Below are positions 46,501 through 59,499 of a stretch of DNA of 64,000 nucleotides, in pieces. Under the pieces are notes generated by a model that saw nothing but the letters and a program-made list of their open reading frames with translations, was not told the origin of the DNA and made no database searches. A program made the translations under genes and the position numbers. The stretch covers positions 1-64,000 of the forward strand of contig JAWPHD010003263.1 of assembly GCA_037043455.1 (NCBI GenBank). The letters are read 5' to 3'. The stretch is from Cyrtodaria siliqua. Lineage: Eukaryota; Mollusca; Bivalvia; Adapedonta; Hiatellidae. Each line of letters opens with the position of its first letter. Position 1 is the stretch's first letter.

Positions 46501-49500
46501 CACAGATAGATAACAATTGTTATACATAGCAAATAGTCTGCCTGACAAACACAGATAGCTGACAAAGGTTATACACAGTAAATAGTCTGCCTTACAAACA
46601 CATATAGCTGACAATGTGTCAGGCAGACTGTAGCAGACAAGGTAGCAGACAGTAGCAGACAAGGGTTATACATAGTAAATAGTCTGCCTGACAAACACAG
46701 GTAGATGACAAGGGTTATACACAGTAAATAGTCTGCCTTACAAACACAGCTGACAATGTGTCAGGCAGACTGTAGCAGACAAGGTAGCAGACAGTAGCAG
46801 ACAAGGGTTATACACAGTAAATAGTCTTCCTGACAAACACAGATATCTGAAAAGGGTTATACACAGTAACTAGTCTGCCTGACAAACAGATATCTGACGA
46901 GGGTTATACACAGTAAATAGTCTGCCTGACAAACACAGATAGTTGACATGGGTTATACACAGTAAATAGTCTGCCTGGCAAACACAGATAGTTGACAAAA
47001 GTTACACATAGTAAATTGTCTGCCTGGCAAACACAGATAGTTGACAAGGGTTATACACAGTAAATAGTCTGCCTGACAAACACAGATATCTGACAAAGGT
47101 TATTACAGTAAATAGTCTGCCTGACAAACACAGATAGTTGACAAGGGTTATACACAGTAAATAGTCTGCCTGACAAACACAGATGTCTGACAAGGGTTAT
47201 ACACAGTAAATAGTCTGCCTGACAAACACAGATATCTGACGAGGGTTATACACAGTAAATAGTCTGCCTGACAAACACAGATAGTTGACAAGGGTTATAC
47301 ACAGTAAATAGTCTGCTTGGCAAAAACAGATAGTTGACAAGGGTTACACATAGTAAATGGTCTGCCTGACAAACACAGATATCTGACAAGGGTTATACAT
47401 AGTAAATAGCCTGCCTGACAAACATATCTGACAAGGGTTATACACAGTAAAAAGTCTGCCTGACAAACATATCTGACAAGGGTTATACACAGTAAATAGT
47501 CTGCCTGACAAACACAGATAGTTGACGAGGGTTACACACAGTAAATAGTCTGCTTGACAAACACAGATATCTGACAAGGGTTATACACAGTAAATAGTCT
47601 GCCTGACAAACACAGATAGCTGACAAGGGTTATGCACAGTAAATAGTCTGCCTGACAAACACAGATAGCTGACAAGGGTTATACACAGTAAATAGTCTGC
47701 CTGACAAACATATCTGACAAGGGTTATACACAGTAAATAGCCTGCCTGACAAACACAGATAGTTGACAAGGGTTACACACAGTAAATAGTCTGCTTGACA
47801 AACACAGATATCTGACAAGGGTTATACACAGTAAATAGTCTGCCTGACAAACACAGATAGCTGACAAGGGTTATACACAGTAAATAGTCTGCCTGACAAA
47901 CACAGATAGCTGACAAGGGTTATTCACAGCAAATAGTCTGCCTGACAAACACAGATATCTGACAAGGGTTATACACAGTAAATAGTCTGCCTGACAAACA
48001 CAGATAGCTGACAAGGGTTATACACAGTAAATAGTCTGCCTGACAAATGCAGATATCTGACAAGGGTTATACATAGTAAATAGTCTTCCTGACAAAGACA
48101 GACAGCTGACAAGGGTTATACACAGTAAATAGTCTGCCTAACAAACACAGATAGTGGACAAGGGTTACACATAGTAAATAGTCTGCCTGACAAACACAGA
48201 TATCTGACAAGGGTTATAGATAGTAAATAGTCTGACAGACAAGCACAGATATCTGACAAGGGATGTACATAGCAAATATTCTGCCTGACAAACACAGATA
48301 TCTGACAAGGGTTATACACAGTAAATAGTCTGCCTGACAAACACAGATAGATGACAATTGTTATACATAGCAAATAGTCTGCCTGACAAACACAGATAGC
48401 TGACAATTGTTATACATAGCAAATAGTCTGCCTGACAAACCCAGATAGCTGACAAAGGTTATACACAGTAAATAGTCTGCCTTACAAACACAGCTGACAA
48501 TGTGTCAGGCAGACTGTAGCAGACAAGGTAGCAGACAGTAGCAGACAAGGGTTATACATAGTAAATAGTCTACCTGACAAACACTGATAGCAGACAAGGG
48601 TTATACATAGTAAATAGTCTGCCTGACAAACCCAGATAGCTGACAAGGGTTATACACAGTAAATAGTCTGCCTTACAAACACACATAGCTGACAATGTAT
48701 CAGGCATACTTTAGCAGACAAGGTAGCAGACAGTAGCAGACAAGGGTTATACATAGTAAATAGTCTGCCTGACAAACACTGATAGCAGACAAGGGTTATA
48801 CATAGTAAATAGTCTGCCTGACAAACACAGATAGATGACAATTGTTATACATAGTAAATAGTCTGCCTGACAAACCCAGATAGCTGACAAGGGTTATACA
48901 CAGTAAATAGTCTGCCTTACAAACACAGCTGACAATGTGTCAGGCAGACTGTAGCAGACAAGGTAGCAGACAGTAGCAGACAAGGGTTATACATAGTAAA
49001 TAGTCTGCCTGACAAACACAGGTAGATGACAAGGGTTATACATAATAAATAGTCTGCCTGACAAACACAGATAGCTGACAATAGGAATGCACATTCAATA
49101 GTCTGCCTGACAAACACATATAGCAGACAAGGGTTATACATAGTAAATAGTCTGCCTGACAAACACTGATAGCAGACAAGGGTTATACATAGTAAATAGT
49201 CTGCCTGACAAACACAGATAAATGACAATTGTTATACACAGTAAATAGTCTGCCTGACAAACACAGATAGTGGACAAGGGTTACACATAGTAAATAGTCT
49301 GCCTGACAAACACAGATATCTGACAAGGGTAAATTATAGATAGTAAATAGTCTGACAGACAAGCACAGATATCTGACAAGGGATGTACATAGCAAATATT
49401 CTGCCTGACAAACACAGATAACTGACAAGGGATATACATAGCAAATAGTCGGCCTGACAAATACAGATATCTGACGGGTTGTACACTGCAAATAATCTGG

Positions 49501-49525
49501 CTGAAAAACACAGATATAGCTGACA
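43580..49525. repeat. 49-bp minisatellite, ~6 kb, with higher-order structure
   Basis: The unit is 'tctgcctgacaaacacagat' plus 'agctgacaagggttatacat' and 'agtaaatag'. There are about 120 units with shortened forms. Variants (tagctgac, tatctgac, tagcagac, tagttgac; catagt, cacagt) cluster regionally. From 45010 to 48980 a segment starting 'gacaatgtgtcaggcagact' plus 'gtagcagacaaggtagcaga' recurs about eight times at multiples of the unit. In it the core (gtctgcctgaca) is present in reverse orientation. The many minus-strand frames are by-products. Confidence 0.95.
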
Positions 49526-49983
49526 ATCAGACCATAGATACGAACAAGGTATGATTTGTTGGGTTAAGGAAATATGCTTCAAGAAAATTCAATGTATCAT
49601 GTATTCAGATAAATACAAAAGACAATGAAAAGCAGAAGTTCCTATGTCGGGGATTAAATTTGATAGAATTGTAGAGTGCCCTTAAAGATACAAAATCAGT
49701 AAGTGAAAATCTCCACAACATGTGAAGCAGAATTTTAATGTTTAGTGTATTATGAAATATGTTGCATGTTTTTCAAAATTTAACATACACTATAGTCATT
49801 TTGATTATATCTTTAAAAAGCATGGCTCCAACTTTTATATTAAAACATTTCCATTATATACCCAACTTGTTGGTTTGAGCATGCTTTAATTAACCTCGAA
49901 GTTGTATGCATATTTAGTCTAGCTGTATCTGGTTTTGCCAAGAAAATAAGTTACTCCTGTCTCTTGTAATTATGTACTATTTA
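49526..49983 (+). other. Intron, no feature seen
   Basis: AT-rich sequence after the 49-bp array. Confidence 0.6.
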
Positions 49984-50462
49984 TACCCCCGCTTTCACAA
50001 AGTGAAGTGGGGGCTATATAGGAATCACGTTGTCCGTAACGTCGCATTGCGTCGCGTAACACATTTTTGTCCCATCCCGTCGCTTAATGCATTTTCGTCC
50101 CGTCCAGTCATGTAACACATTTTTGTCCCGTATCGTCACGTCATATAACACATTTTTATTACTAGAATTTCTCAAAATGAATGGGTTGTTCCCAAACTTC
50201 ATATACTCATGAATTATATAGGAGATTAATTAAACAAGATTTGTGCATCATTGTGAGGGCCATGTGGAAGATTAGTTTAAAACTAAATATGTCACCCTCT
50301 TTAAATAAAGTCTCTTATCTTATCTTATCATAACAACTGATGACCTTTTGTCCCTCTGCATCAGCTTTAGTTGATTGCCTAATTTTTCACAGAATTATGG
50401 CCCTTTGTTTGACTTAGAAAAAAAAAGCAGGGGTATTCATCACCTTCAGTGATAGTTCTAGT
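49984..50462 (+). mobile_element. Pearl/HINE-like element, short copy
   Basis: It starts 'acccccgctttcac' aaa 'gtgaagtggggg' (imperfect hairpin), then 'ctatataggaatcacgttgt' and a cgtc/tgtccc-rich stretch. It ends 'cagggg' and 'caccttcagtgatagttcta'. It has the same ends as 2868-3692 but a mostly different interior. Confidence 0.6.
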
Positions 50463-50641
50463 TTATGAAGAGGAAATAGCAATAATGGTTTTCAGATATA
50501 CAGTTTGAAATACCATGCATGCATGAATCAAAATTAGAATAATTATAAAAGTTAGAGATTAATTAAACAAGATTTGTGCATCATTGTATTGTTAAAGATT
50601 AATTACACAATAATTGTGCGTTATTGTAATGGATTTGAATG

Positions 50642-50706
50642 GTGTTTTACGTCATTTTTAGCACATGTTAGGCTATATTTCATGTGCTAAAAGTGACGTA
50701 AAACAC
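50642..50706. repeat. Near-perfect 26-bp-stem hairpin with CRE-like core
   Basis: Arms 50642-50667 and 50681-50706 pair over 26 bases with one mismatch (gtgttttacgtca ... tgacgtaaaacac), with a 13-nt loop. Weaker pairing continues outward ('tgcgttattgta' against 'tacaatgatgca'), which suggests a small fold-back transposon of about 140 bp. The arms contain TTACGTCA/TGACGTAA. Confidence 0.8.
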
Positions 50707-51002
50707 AATTGAAACAAATACAATGATGCACTACAACTCTTGCATCATTTTATGTTATATTCGAGCTAATATTATATGTAAATAAATTTTATCAAGCGCA
50801 TTAAAGAACAATCTCATGTGGTTTGCAATGTTTTGGAATTTATTTATTTGACTTTTTATGTTGTGTTTTTGAAGTGGCTTTAAAATATATATTCACCATT
50901 TTCTTTCTTTTGATAGAACAAAAAATTTAAAACCCCGAAGAAAAAATGTTTTTGTTTTAGTAATAAACAAAATTGTTCCTTAGACCATTTGATTGTAAGT
51001 GA

Positions 51003-51230
<228 letters not shown>

Positions 51231-51581
51231 TGATACTAGAATCTTTTTCAGTAGTTTTGATGTTTTCCTTGAAAAGAAGTTATTTTTCAGTAAATTAAAT
51301 AGTTTTCAATGTGTACGTTCTCTAAAAATATGACGATAATGTCGCATTACGTGACGTCATGAATTATTCCCATTAAACTAACTTTTCCAGAAATTTATTT
51401 CACTTGCGTTTACCAGAAAATGAAGTTTGTTTGAGCCTTCAAGTCATAATTTACCTTTGAATTTGTATCAAAGACCTTATATTTTGATTTTTGAAATGTA
51501 TTAAAAACAGAAACATCAAGATCGGGATTGACATGAACACTAAATTGACAATATATAATACATAATTATATTACACTGCAG

Positions 51582-51684
51582 GTATTTGTTGAAGCCAGAC
51601 TTTATGCGGAGGCCTGACCGGATATTTGATCCTTTTTCGGAGAGTCCGATCTCTGGGGTGATAGCTGCCTGCTGTACTGTACAG
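51582..51684 (+). CDS. PLCB4: PLC-beta exon: end of Y domain
   Basis: 103 nt, phase 2 in (G completes Gly) and phase 0 out. It reads [20 protein letters not shown], then [14 protein letters not shown], the last strand/helix of the TIM barrel and the connection to C2. The acceptor 'ttacactgcag' and donor GTGTGT are good. The 29-bp minisatellite starts almost at once in the following intron. Confidence 0.97.
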
Positions 51685-51689
51685 GTGTG

Positions 51690-52656
51690 TAAGAGTCTTA
51701 ATACGTTTGTACAATTCATTGTTGGAACTATAAGTTTGTATAATTCATTGTTGGAACTGTAAGTTTGTATAATTCATTGTTGGAAATATAAGTTTGTATA
51801 ATTCATTGTTGGAACTATAAGTTTGTATAATTCATTGTTGGAACTGTAAGTTTTTATAATTCATTGTTGGAACTATAAGTTTGTATAATTCATTGTTGAA
51901 ACTAAAAGTTTGTATAATTAATTGTTGGAACTAAAAGTTTGTATAATTAATTGTTGGAACTATAAGTTTGTATAATTAATTGTTGGAACTAAACGTTTGT
52001 ATAATTCATTGTTCGAACTATAAGTTTGTATAATTCATTGTTGGAACTAAATGTTTGTATAATTCATTGTTCGAACTATAAGTTTGTATAATTCATTGTT
52101 CGAACTATAAGTTTGTATAATTCATTGTTGGAACTATAAGTTTGTATAATTCATTGTTGGAACTAAAAGTTTGTATAATTAATTGTTGGAACTAAAAGTT
52201 TGTATAATTCATTGTTCGAACTATACGTTTGTATAATTCATTGTTGGAACTGTAGGTTTGTATAATTATTCGTTGTTGGAACTGTGTTGGAACTGTAAGT
52301 TTGTATAATTCATTGTTGGAACTAACAGTTTGTATAATTCATTGTTGGAACTATAAGTTTGTATAATTCATTGTTGGAACTATAATCTTGTAAAATTCAT
52401 TGTTGGAACTATAAGTTTGTATAGTTCATTGTTGGAACTATAAGTTTGTATAATTTATTGTTGGAACTATAAGTTTGTATAATTCATTGTTGATAAATAA
52501 GTTTGTACAATTCATTGTTGGAACTGTAAGTTGGTATAATTCATTGTTGGAACTATAAGTTGGTATAATTCATTGTTGGAACTATAAGTTTGTATAATTC
52601 ATTGTTGGAACTATAAGTTTATATAATTCATTGTTCGAACTGTAAGTTTGTATAAT
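51690..52656. repeat. 29-bp minisatellite, first block
   Basis: The unit is 'agtttgtataattcattgtt' plus 'ggaactata', about 32 copies, beginning directly after the exon donor. The same array continues at 53609-53751 and 60736-60890, split by inserted elements. Confidence 0.95.
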
Positions 52657-53608
52657 TGTGGCTCCCCCACACAAAGTGTGGTAGGGGAGCCATATTGATT
52701 TTGTGCTTTCTGTCTGTCTGTCTGCGTGTCTGTAGGTCTGTGTCACAAACGATGTCCGATCAATAACTAGAGAATGGTTGGACCTAGGGTCCTCAAACTT
52801 GGAAGGATGGTTGGTCATGACAAGTAGATGACCCCTATTGATTTTGGGGTCACTAGGTCAAAGGTCAAGGTTGCGGTGACATTGACTATCAAAACGATGT
52901 CCGATCAATAACTAGAGTATGGTTGGACCTAGGGTCCTTAAACTTGGAAGGATGATTGGTCATGACCAGTAGATGACCCCTATTGATTTTGGGGTCACTA
53001 GGTCAAAGGTCAAGGTCGCGGTGACATTGACTATCAAAACGATGTCCGATCAATAACTAGAGAATGGTTGGACCTATGGTCTTCAAACTTGGAAGGATGG
53101 TTGGTCATGACCAGTAGATGACCCCTATTGATTTTGGGGTCACTAGGTCAAAGGTCAAGGTTGCGGGGACCTTCACTATCAAAACGATGTCCGATCAATA
53201 ACTAGAGAATGGTTGGACCTATGGTCTTCAAACTTGGAAGGATCGTGGTCATGACCAGAAGATGACCCCTATTGAATTTCTTTTTTTGTTTAAATTTTTT
53301 TTTTTTTATTTTTTTTTTTAAAATTTAATTTTTTTTTTAATTTTTAATTTTTTTTTTAATTTTTGCATTAAAAGTTTTAGGGTCGGCCCCTTAAAAAAAT
53401 AGGGTCGGTCGGGTGACCTGAACCACACATATTTTTTGATGTGGCCTAACTGATAATACAGATAGTAGATACAGTCACAGGGATATTGAATATCAAAACG
53501 ATCTCAGATCGATAGAGAACGGTTGGACCTAGAGTCGTCAATTATGCCTGTTCGGGCGAGTGGGGGAGCCATACATTTTTGTCCCATGGACAATAACAAT
53601 TTCTAGTT
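52657..53608 (+). mobile_element. Pearl/HINE-like element, ~170-bp cores, hairpin 5' end
   Basis: The 5' hairpin is ggctcccccacac, aaa, gtgtggtaggggagcc (52660-52691), followed by (TCTG)n. About four cores follow ('cgatgtccgatcaataacta', 'gaatggttggacct', 'ggggtcactaggtcaaaggt'). The element is broken by a T-rich run plus 'ttagggtcggccccttaaa' (53278-53470). The 3' end 'gtgggggagccata' restates the 5' stem in inverse and closes with 'acaatttctagttt'. It is inserted in the 29-bp array. Confidence 0.75.
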
Positions 53609-53751
53609 TATTGTTGGAACTATGTGTTTGTATAATTCATTGTTGGAACTATAAGCTTGTATAATTCATTTTTGGAACTATAAGCTTGTATAATTCATTG
53701 TTGGAACTATAAGTTTGTACAATTCATTGTTGGAACTATAAGTTTGTATAT
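53609..53751. repeat. 29-bp minisatellite, second block
   Basis: About five units of the 51690 array, between two copies of the same element family. Confidence 0.95.
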
Positions 53752-54940
53752 GGCTCCCCCACACAAAGTGTGGTAGGCGAGCCATATTGATTTTGTGCTT
53801 TCTGTCTGTCTGTAGGTCTGTAGGTGTCTGTCTGTGTCACAAACGATGTCCGATCAATAACTAGAGAATGGTTGGACCTAGGGTCCTCAAACTTGGAAGG
53901 ATGGTTGGTCATGACAAGTAGATGACCCTTATTGATTTTGGTGTCACTAGGTCAAAGGTCAAGGTCGCGGTGACATTGACTATCAAAACGATGTCCGATC
54001 AATAACTAGAGAATGGTTGGACCTAGGGTCCTCAAACTTGGAAGGATGGTTGGTCATGACAAGTAGATGACCCCTATTGATTTTGGGGTCACTAGGTCAA
54101 AGATCAAGGTCGCGGTGACATTGACTATCAGAACGATGTCCGATCAATAACTAGAGAATGGTTGGACCTAGCGTCCTCAAACTTGGAAGGATGGTTGGTC
54201 ATGACAAGTAGATGAACTCTATTGATTTTGGGGTCACTAGGTCAAAGGTCAAGGTCGCAGTGACATTGACTATCAAAACGATGTCCGATCAATAACTAGA
54301 GAATGGTTGGACCTAGTGTCCTCAAACTTGGAAGGATGGTTTGTCATGACCAGTAGATGACCCCTATTGATTTTGGGGTCACTAGGTCAAAGATCAAGGT
54401 CGCGGTGACATTGACTACCAAAACGATGTCCAATCAATAACTACACAATGGTTGGACCTAGGGTCCTCAAATTTGGAAGGATGGTTGGTCATGACCAATA
54501 GATGACCCCTATTGATTATGGGGTCAATGGTCAAGGTCGCAGTGACCGTGACTCAAAACGATGTCCGATCAATAACTACACAATGGTTGGACCTATGGTC
54601 CTCAAACTTGGAAGGATGGTTGGTCATGACCAGTAGATGACCCCTATTGATTTTGGGGTCACTAGGTCAAATGTCAAGGTCCCGGTGACCTTGACTATCA
54701 AAACGATCCACAATCAATAACTAGACAATATCCGATCAATAACTAGAGAATGGTTGGACCTAGGGTCCTCAAACTTGGAAGGATGGTTGGTGATGACCAG
54801 TAGATAATAGGCCAAACAAAATAATATGTGTGGTTCAGGTAATACTGGCAAAAAAAATTCTCATTAATGAATTCAATTCTTATAATGAATTTATTATACC
54901 TTGAGTTCAATTTTTTTGGCATTATCAACAATTTTTATTA

Positions 54941-56549
54941 GCTCTACTGGCCGAAGGCCAGCAGAGCTTATGGGATGCCGAGTTGTCCGTCGTCCGTCGT
55001 TAACTTTTGTCTCGTTAAGACGATAGGGCCTTCATTTTTCATCCGATCTTTACCAAACTTTAACAGGTTGTTAATATCAATGAAAGTTCGGACAAGTTCG
55101 AAAACCAGCCAGATCGGACCAGTAACAACGGAGTTATGGTCCTTGATTTAGTTAAAAATGCTATATTGCTATATTTTTCCTCGTTAAGACGATAGGGCCT
55201 TCATTTTTAGCTCTACTGGCCGAAGGCCAGCAGAGCTTATGGGATGCCGAGTTGTCCGTCGTCCGTCCGTCCGTCCGTCCGTCGTCCGTCCGTCCGTTGT
55301 TAACTTTTGTCTCGTTAAGACGATAGGGCCTTCATTTTTCATCCAATCTTTACCAAACTTTAACAGGTTGTTAATATCAATGAAAGCTCGGATGAGTTCG
55401 AAAACCAGCCAGATCGGCCAAGTAACAGCGGAGTTATGGCCCTTGATTTAGTTAAAAATGCTATATTGCTATATTTTGCCTCGTTAAGACGATAGGGCCT
55501 TCATTATTCAACCTATCTATACCAAACTTTACCACATTGTTAATATCAATGAAAGCTCGGACAAGTTCGAAAACCAGCCAGATCGGACCAGTAACACCAG
55601 AGTTATGGCCCTTGATTTAGTTAAAAATGCTATATTTTGCCTCAAGACGATAGAGGCTTCATTGTTCATCCGATCTTTATCAAACTTTATCAGATTGTTA
55701 ATGTCATTGAAAGCTCGAACAAGTTCGAAAACCAACCATATCGGACCAGTAACAGCGGAGTTGTGGCCCTTGATTTAGTTAAAAATGCTATATTTTGCCT
55801 CGTTAAGACGATAGGGGCTTCATTGTTCATCTGATCTTTACCAAACTTTATCAGATTGTTAATATCAATGAAAGCTCGAGCAAGTTCGAAAACTAGCCAT
55901 ATCGGACCAGTAACAGCGGAGTTATGGCCCTTGATTTAGTAAAAAAAATGCTATAGTTTGCCTCATTAAGACGATTGTGGCTTCATTGTTCATCCAGTCT
56001 TTACCAAACTTTATAAGATTGTTAATATCAATGAAAGCTCGGACATGTTTGAAAACCAAACATATCGGACCAGTAACAACTTAGTTATGGCCCTTGATTT
56101 AGTTCAAAACGCTATATTTTGCCTCGTTAAGACGAGAGGGCCTTCATTTTTCATCCGATCGTTACGAAACTTTTTATTTTTTAATTATTTTTTTAAATTA
56201 ATATATATATAATTTTTTTAATTTATTTTTTTAATTTTTTCTTTTAATTTTTTTTAATTAATAATTTTTTTAGCTCTATGTTGGACCAGTCAGACCAGTA
56301 ACAGAGGAGTTATGGCTCTTGATTTTGTTAAAAATGCTATATTTTGCCTCGTTAAAGGTAGGGTCTTCATTTTCATCTGATCTTTACTGAACTTTAACAG
56401 ATTCTTTAGTTATGGCCCTTGATTTAGTTCAAAAGCTGTTTTTTCCCGAAACTTCCAAAAAAACGTTAATGGCAGTCACTCGCTTCATTGATGTTATAAG
56501 AGCCATGTTAGCCAGTAGAGCGTCCACAGGCCCTCTTGGGCCTCTTGTT
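54941..56549 (+). mobile_element. Pearl/HINE-like element, ~165-bp cores, hairpin 5' ends
   Basis: The hairpin GCTCTACTGGCC, gaa, GGCCAGCAGAGC (54941-54967) is followed by 'gtccgtcgtccgtcgttaac' and one core. The same hairpin start recurs at 55210 with a longer (CCGT)n. Cores carry 'cgttaagacgatagggcctt', 'atcaatgaaagctcggacaa', 'aaaaccagccagatcggacc' and 'gttatggcccttgatttagt'. The 3' end is 'gccagtagagcgtccacagg' plus 'cttgggcctcttgtt' (56507-56549). Confidence 0.75.
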
Positions 56550-59480
56550 CATCCTATCTTTACCAAACTCTACCACATTGTTAATATCAATGAAAGCTCG
56601 GACAAATTTGAAAACCAGCCATATCTGACTAGTAGCAGCAGAGTTATGGCCCTTCATTTAGTTAAAAATGCTATATTTTGCCTCGTTAAGACGATAGGGG
56701 CTTCATTGTTCATCTGATCTTTACCAAACTTTATCAGATTGCTAATGTCGTTGAAAGCTCGAACAAGTTCGAAAACCATTCATATTAGACCAGTAACAGC
56801 GGAGTTATGGCCCTTGATTTAGTTCAAAATGCTATATTTTGCCTCGTTAAGACGATAGGGCCTTCATTTTTCATCCTATCTTTACCAAACTTTACCACAT
56901 TGTTAATATCAATGAAAGCTCACACAAGTTCGAAAACCAGCCATATCGGACTTTTAACAGCGGAGTCATGGCCCTTGATTTAGTTAAAAATGCTATATTT
57001 TGCCTTGTTAAGACGATAGTGGCTTCATTGTTCATCTGATCTCTACCAAACTTTATCAGATTGTTAATATCAATGAAAGCTCGGACAAGTTCGAAAACCA
57101 TTCATATCGGACCAGTAACAGCGGAGTTAATGCCCTTGATTTAGTTCAAAATGCTATATTTTGCCTCGTTAAGATGATAGGGCCTTCATTTTTCATCCGA
57201 TCTTTACCAAACTTCATCAGATTGTTAATGTCAATGAAACCTCGGTCAAGTTCAAAAACCAGCCAGATCGGACCAGTAACAGCAGAGTTATGGCCCTTGA
57301 TTTTGTTAAAAATGCTATAATTTGCCTTGTCATACGATAGAGCCTTCATTTTGCATCTGATCTTTGCCAAACTTTACCAGATTTTATGATTTTCTTTTCT
57401 CTCTTTTTTTATGGGATGGCGAGTTGTCCGTCGTCCGTCCGTCGTCTGTCCGTCGTCCGTCCGTCTGTTAACTTTTGCCTTGTGAACACTCTAGAGCCTT
57501 CATTATTAATCGAATCTTTACGAAACTTTGCCAGTGTCTTTATATCAATGAAAGCTCGGACAAGTTCGAAAACCAGCCGGATCGGATAAATTTCACCGGA
57601 GTTATGGCCCTTGTTTTGCTGAAAAAGGCCATATTAAGCCTGTGAACACTCTAGCACCTTCACTTATTATTTGATCTTTACCAAACTTGCACAGATTGTT
57701 AATATCAATGAAAGCTCGGACAAGTTCGAAAACCAGCCAAATCGGATCAGTAACACCGGAGTTATGGCCCTTTTTTTCTGAAAATTGCCATTTTCTGCGT
57801 TGTGAACGCTCTAACACCTTTATTTATTATTTGATCGTTACCAAACTTGCACAGATTGTTAATACCAATGATAGCTTGAACAAGTTCAAAAATCAACACT
57901 AAATTGGGTCAGTAACACCAGGGTTATGGCCCTTCTTTTTTCTGAAAAATGCCATTTTCTGTCTTGTGAACACTCTAGCACATTCATTTAATATTTGATC
58001 TTTACCAAACTTGCACAGATTGTTAATATCAATGAAAGCTCAAACAAGTTCGAAAACCAGCTAAATCGGATCAGTAACACCAGAGTTATGGCCCTTGTTT
58101 TTTCTGAAAAATGCTATTTTCTGCCTTGTGAACACTCTAGGGCCTTCAATATTAATCAGACCTTTACTTAACTTTGCCAGTGTCTTTATATCAATAAAAG
58201 CTCAGACAAGTTCAAAAACCGGCAAGATCGAAATAATTTCACCGGAGTTATGGCCCTTGTTTTGCTGAAAATGCCATATTAAGCCTTGTGAACACTCTAG
58301 CTCCGTCGTTTATTATTTGATCTTTACCAAACTTGCGCAGATTGTTAATATCAATGAAAGCTCAGCCAAGTTCGAAAACCAGCTAGATCGGACTATTAAC
58401 AGCGGGGTTATTGCCCTTGATTTAGTTAAAATTGCTATATTTTACCTCATTAAGATGATAGGACCTTTATCTTTCGTCCAATCTTTACCAAACTTTACCA
58501 GATTGTTTATATAAATGAGAGCTAGGACAAGTTCGAAAACTAGCTGGATCGGACCATTAACAGCGGAGTTATGGCCCTTGATTTAGTTAAAATGCTATGT
58601 TTTGCCTCGTTAAGACGATAGGGCCTTTATCTTTCATTCGATCTTTACCAAACTTTACCAGATTGTTTATATAAATGAAAGCTCGGACATTTCGAAGATC
58701 AGCCAGATCGGACCAGTAACAGTGGAGTTATGGCCCTTGATTTAGTTAAAAATTCTATATTTTGCCTCGTTAATTCGATAGGGCCTTCATCATTCATCTG
58801 ATCTTTACAAAACTTTACCTGATTGTTTATATCAATGACAGCTCAGACAATTTCGAAAAACAGTCAGATCGGACCAGTAACAGATGAGTTATGGCCCTTG
58901 ATTTAGTTAAAAATGCTATATTTTGCCTCGTTAAGACGATAGGGCCTTCATTTTTCATGCAACCATTATGAAACTTTGCTAGATTGTTAATATCAATGAC
59001 AGCTCGGTCAAGTTCAAAAACCAGCCAGATCGGACCAGTAACAGTGGAGTTATGGCCCTTGATTTAGTTAAAAATCCTATATTTTGCCTAGTTAAGACCT
59101 TCATCTTTCATCCGATCTTTAAGAAACTACCAGATTTTAATATCAATGAAAGCTTGGACAAGTTCGAAAAACATCCAGATTGGACCATTTACACCGGAGT
59201 CATGGCCCTTGATTTTCTGAAATATGCTATATCTTGGCCTCATTAAGACGAAAGGGCCTTCATTTGGCCGGATTTCATTGAAACTTTTCAGGAATGATCA
59301 GTACCAAGCCTAGTTGTATATAGTCACCGTGTTCCAGTTGAATGATTTTGGCAGAGTTGTAGCCCTTTAAAGGTTTTAATACACAAACTTTGTTCCGACT
59401 AGTTCTCTTGAACCCCTGGCCGGATTAAACGAAACTTTTTAGGGATGATCAATTCTATGTCTAGTTGTGCAAATCATCGC
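56550..59480 (+). mobile_element. Further cores of the same family, second start at 57405
   Basis: About 17 more cores. A new start-like segment, 'atgggatggcgagttgtccg' with (CCGT)n, lies at 57410-57470. A variant core follows ('ttgtgaacactctagagcct'), reverting to the first type by 58400. The last two units (59250-59500) are of a different core type ('gccggatttcattgaaactt'). Short open frames here are by-products. Confidence 0.7.
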
Positions 59481-59499
59481 CGTGTTCCGGTTGAATGAT

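Noticed and set aside
43580..49525. CRISPR-like regular repeat array
   Set aside because: Units are contiguous with no unique spacers, and the locus is an intron of an animal gene. It is a minisatellite.
55239..59246. Several 60-100 codon frames in both directions
   Set aside because: They recur in step with the ~165-bp repeat cores and share frames by periodicity.
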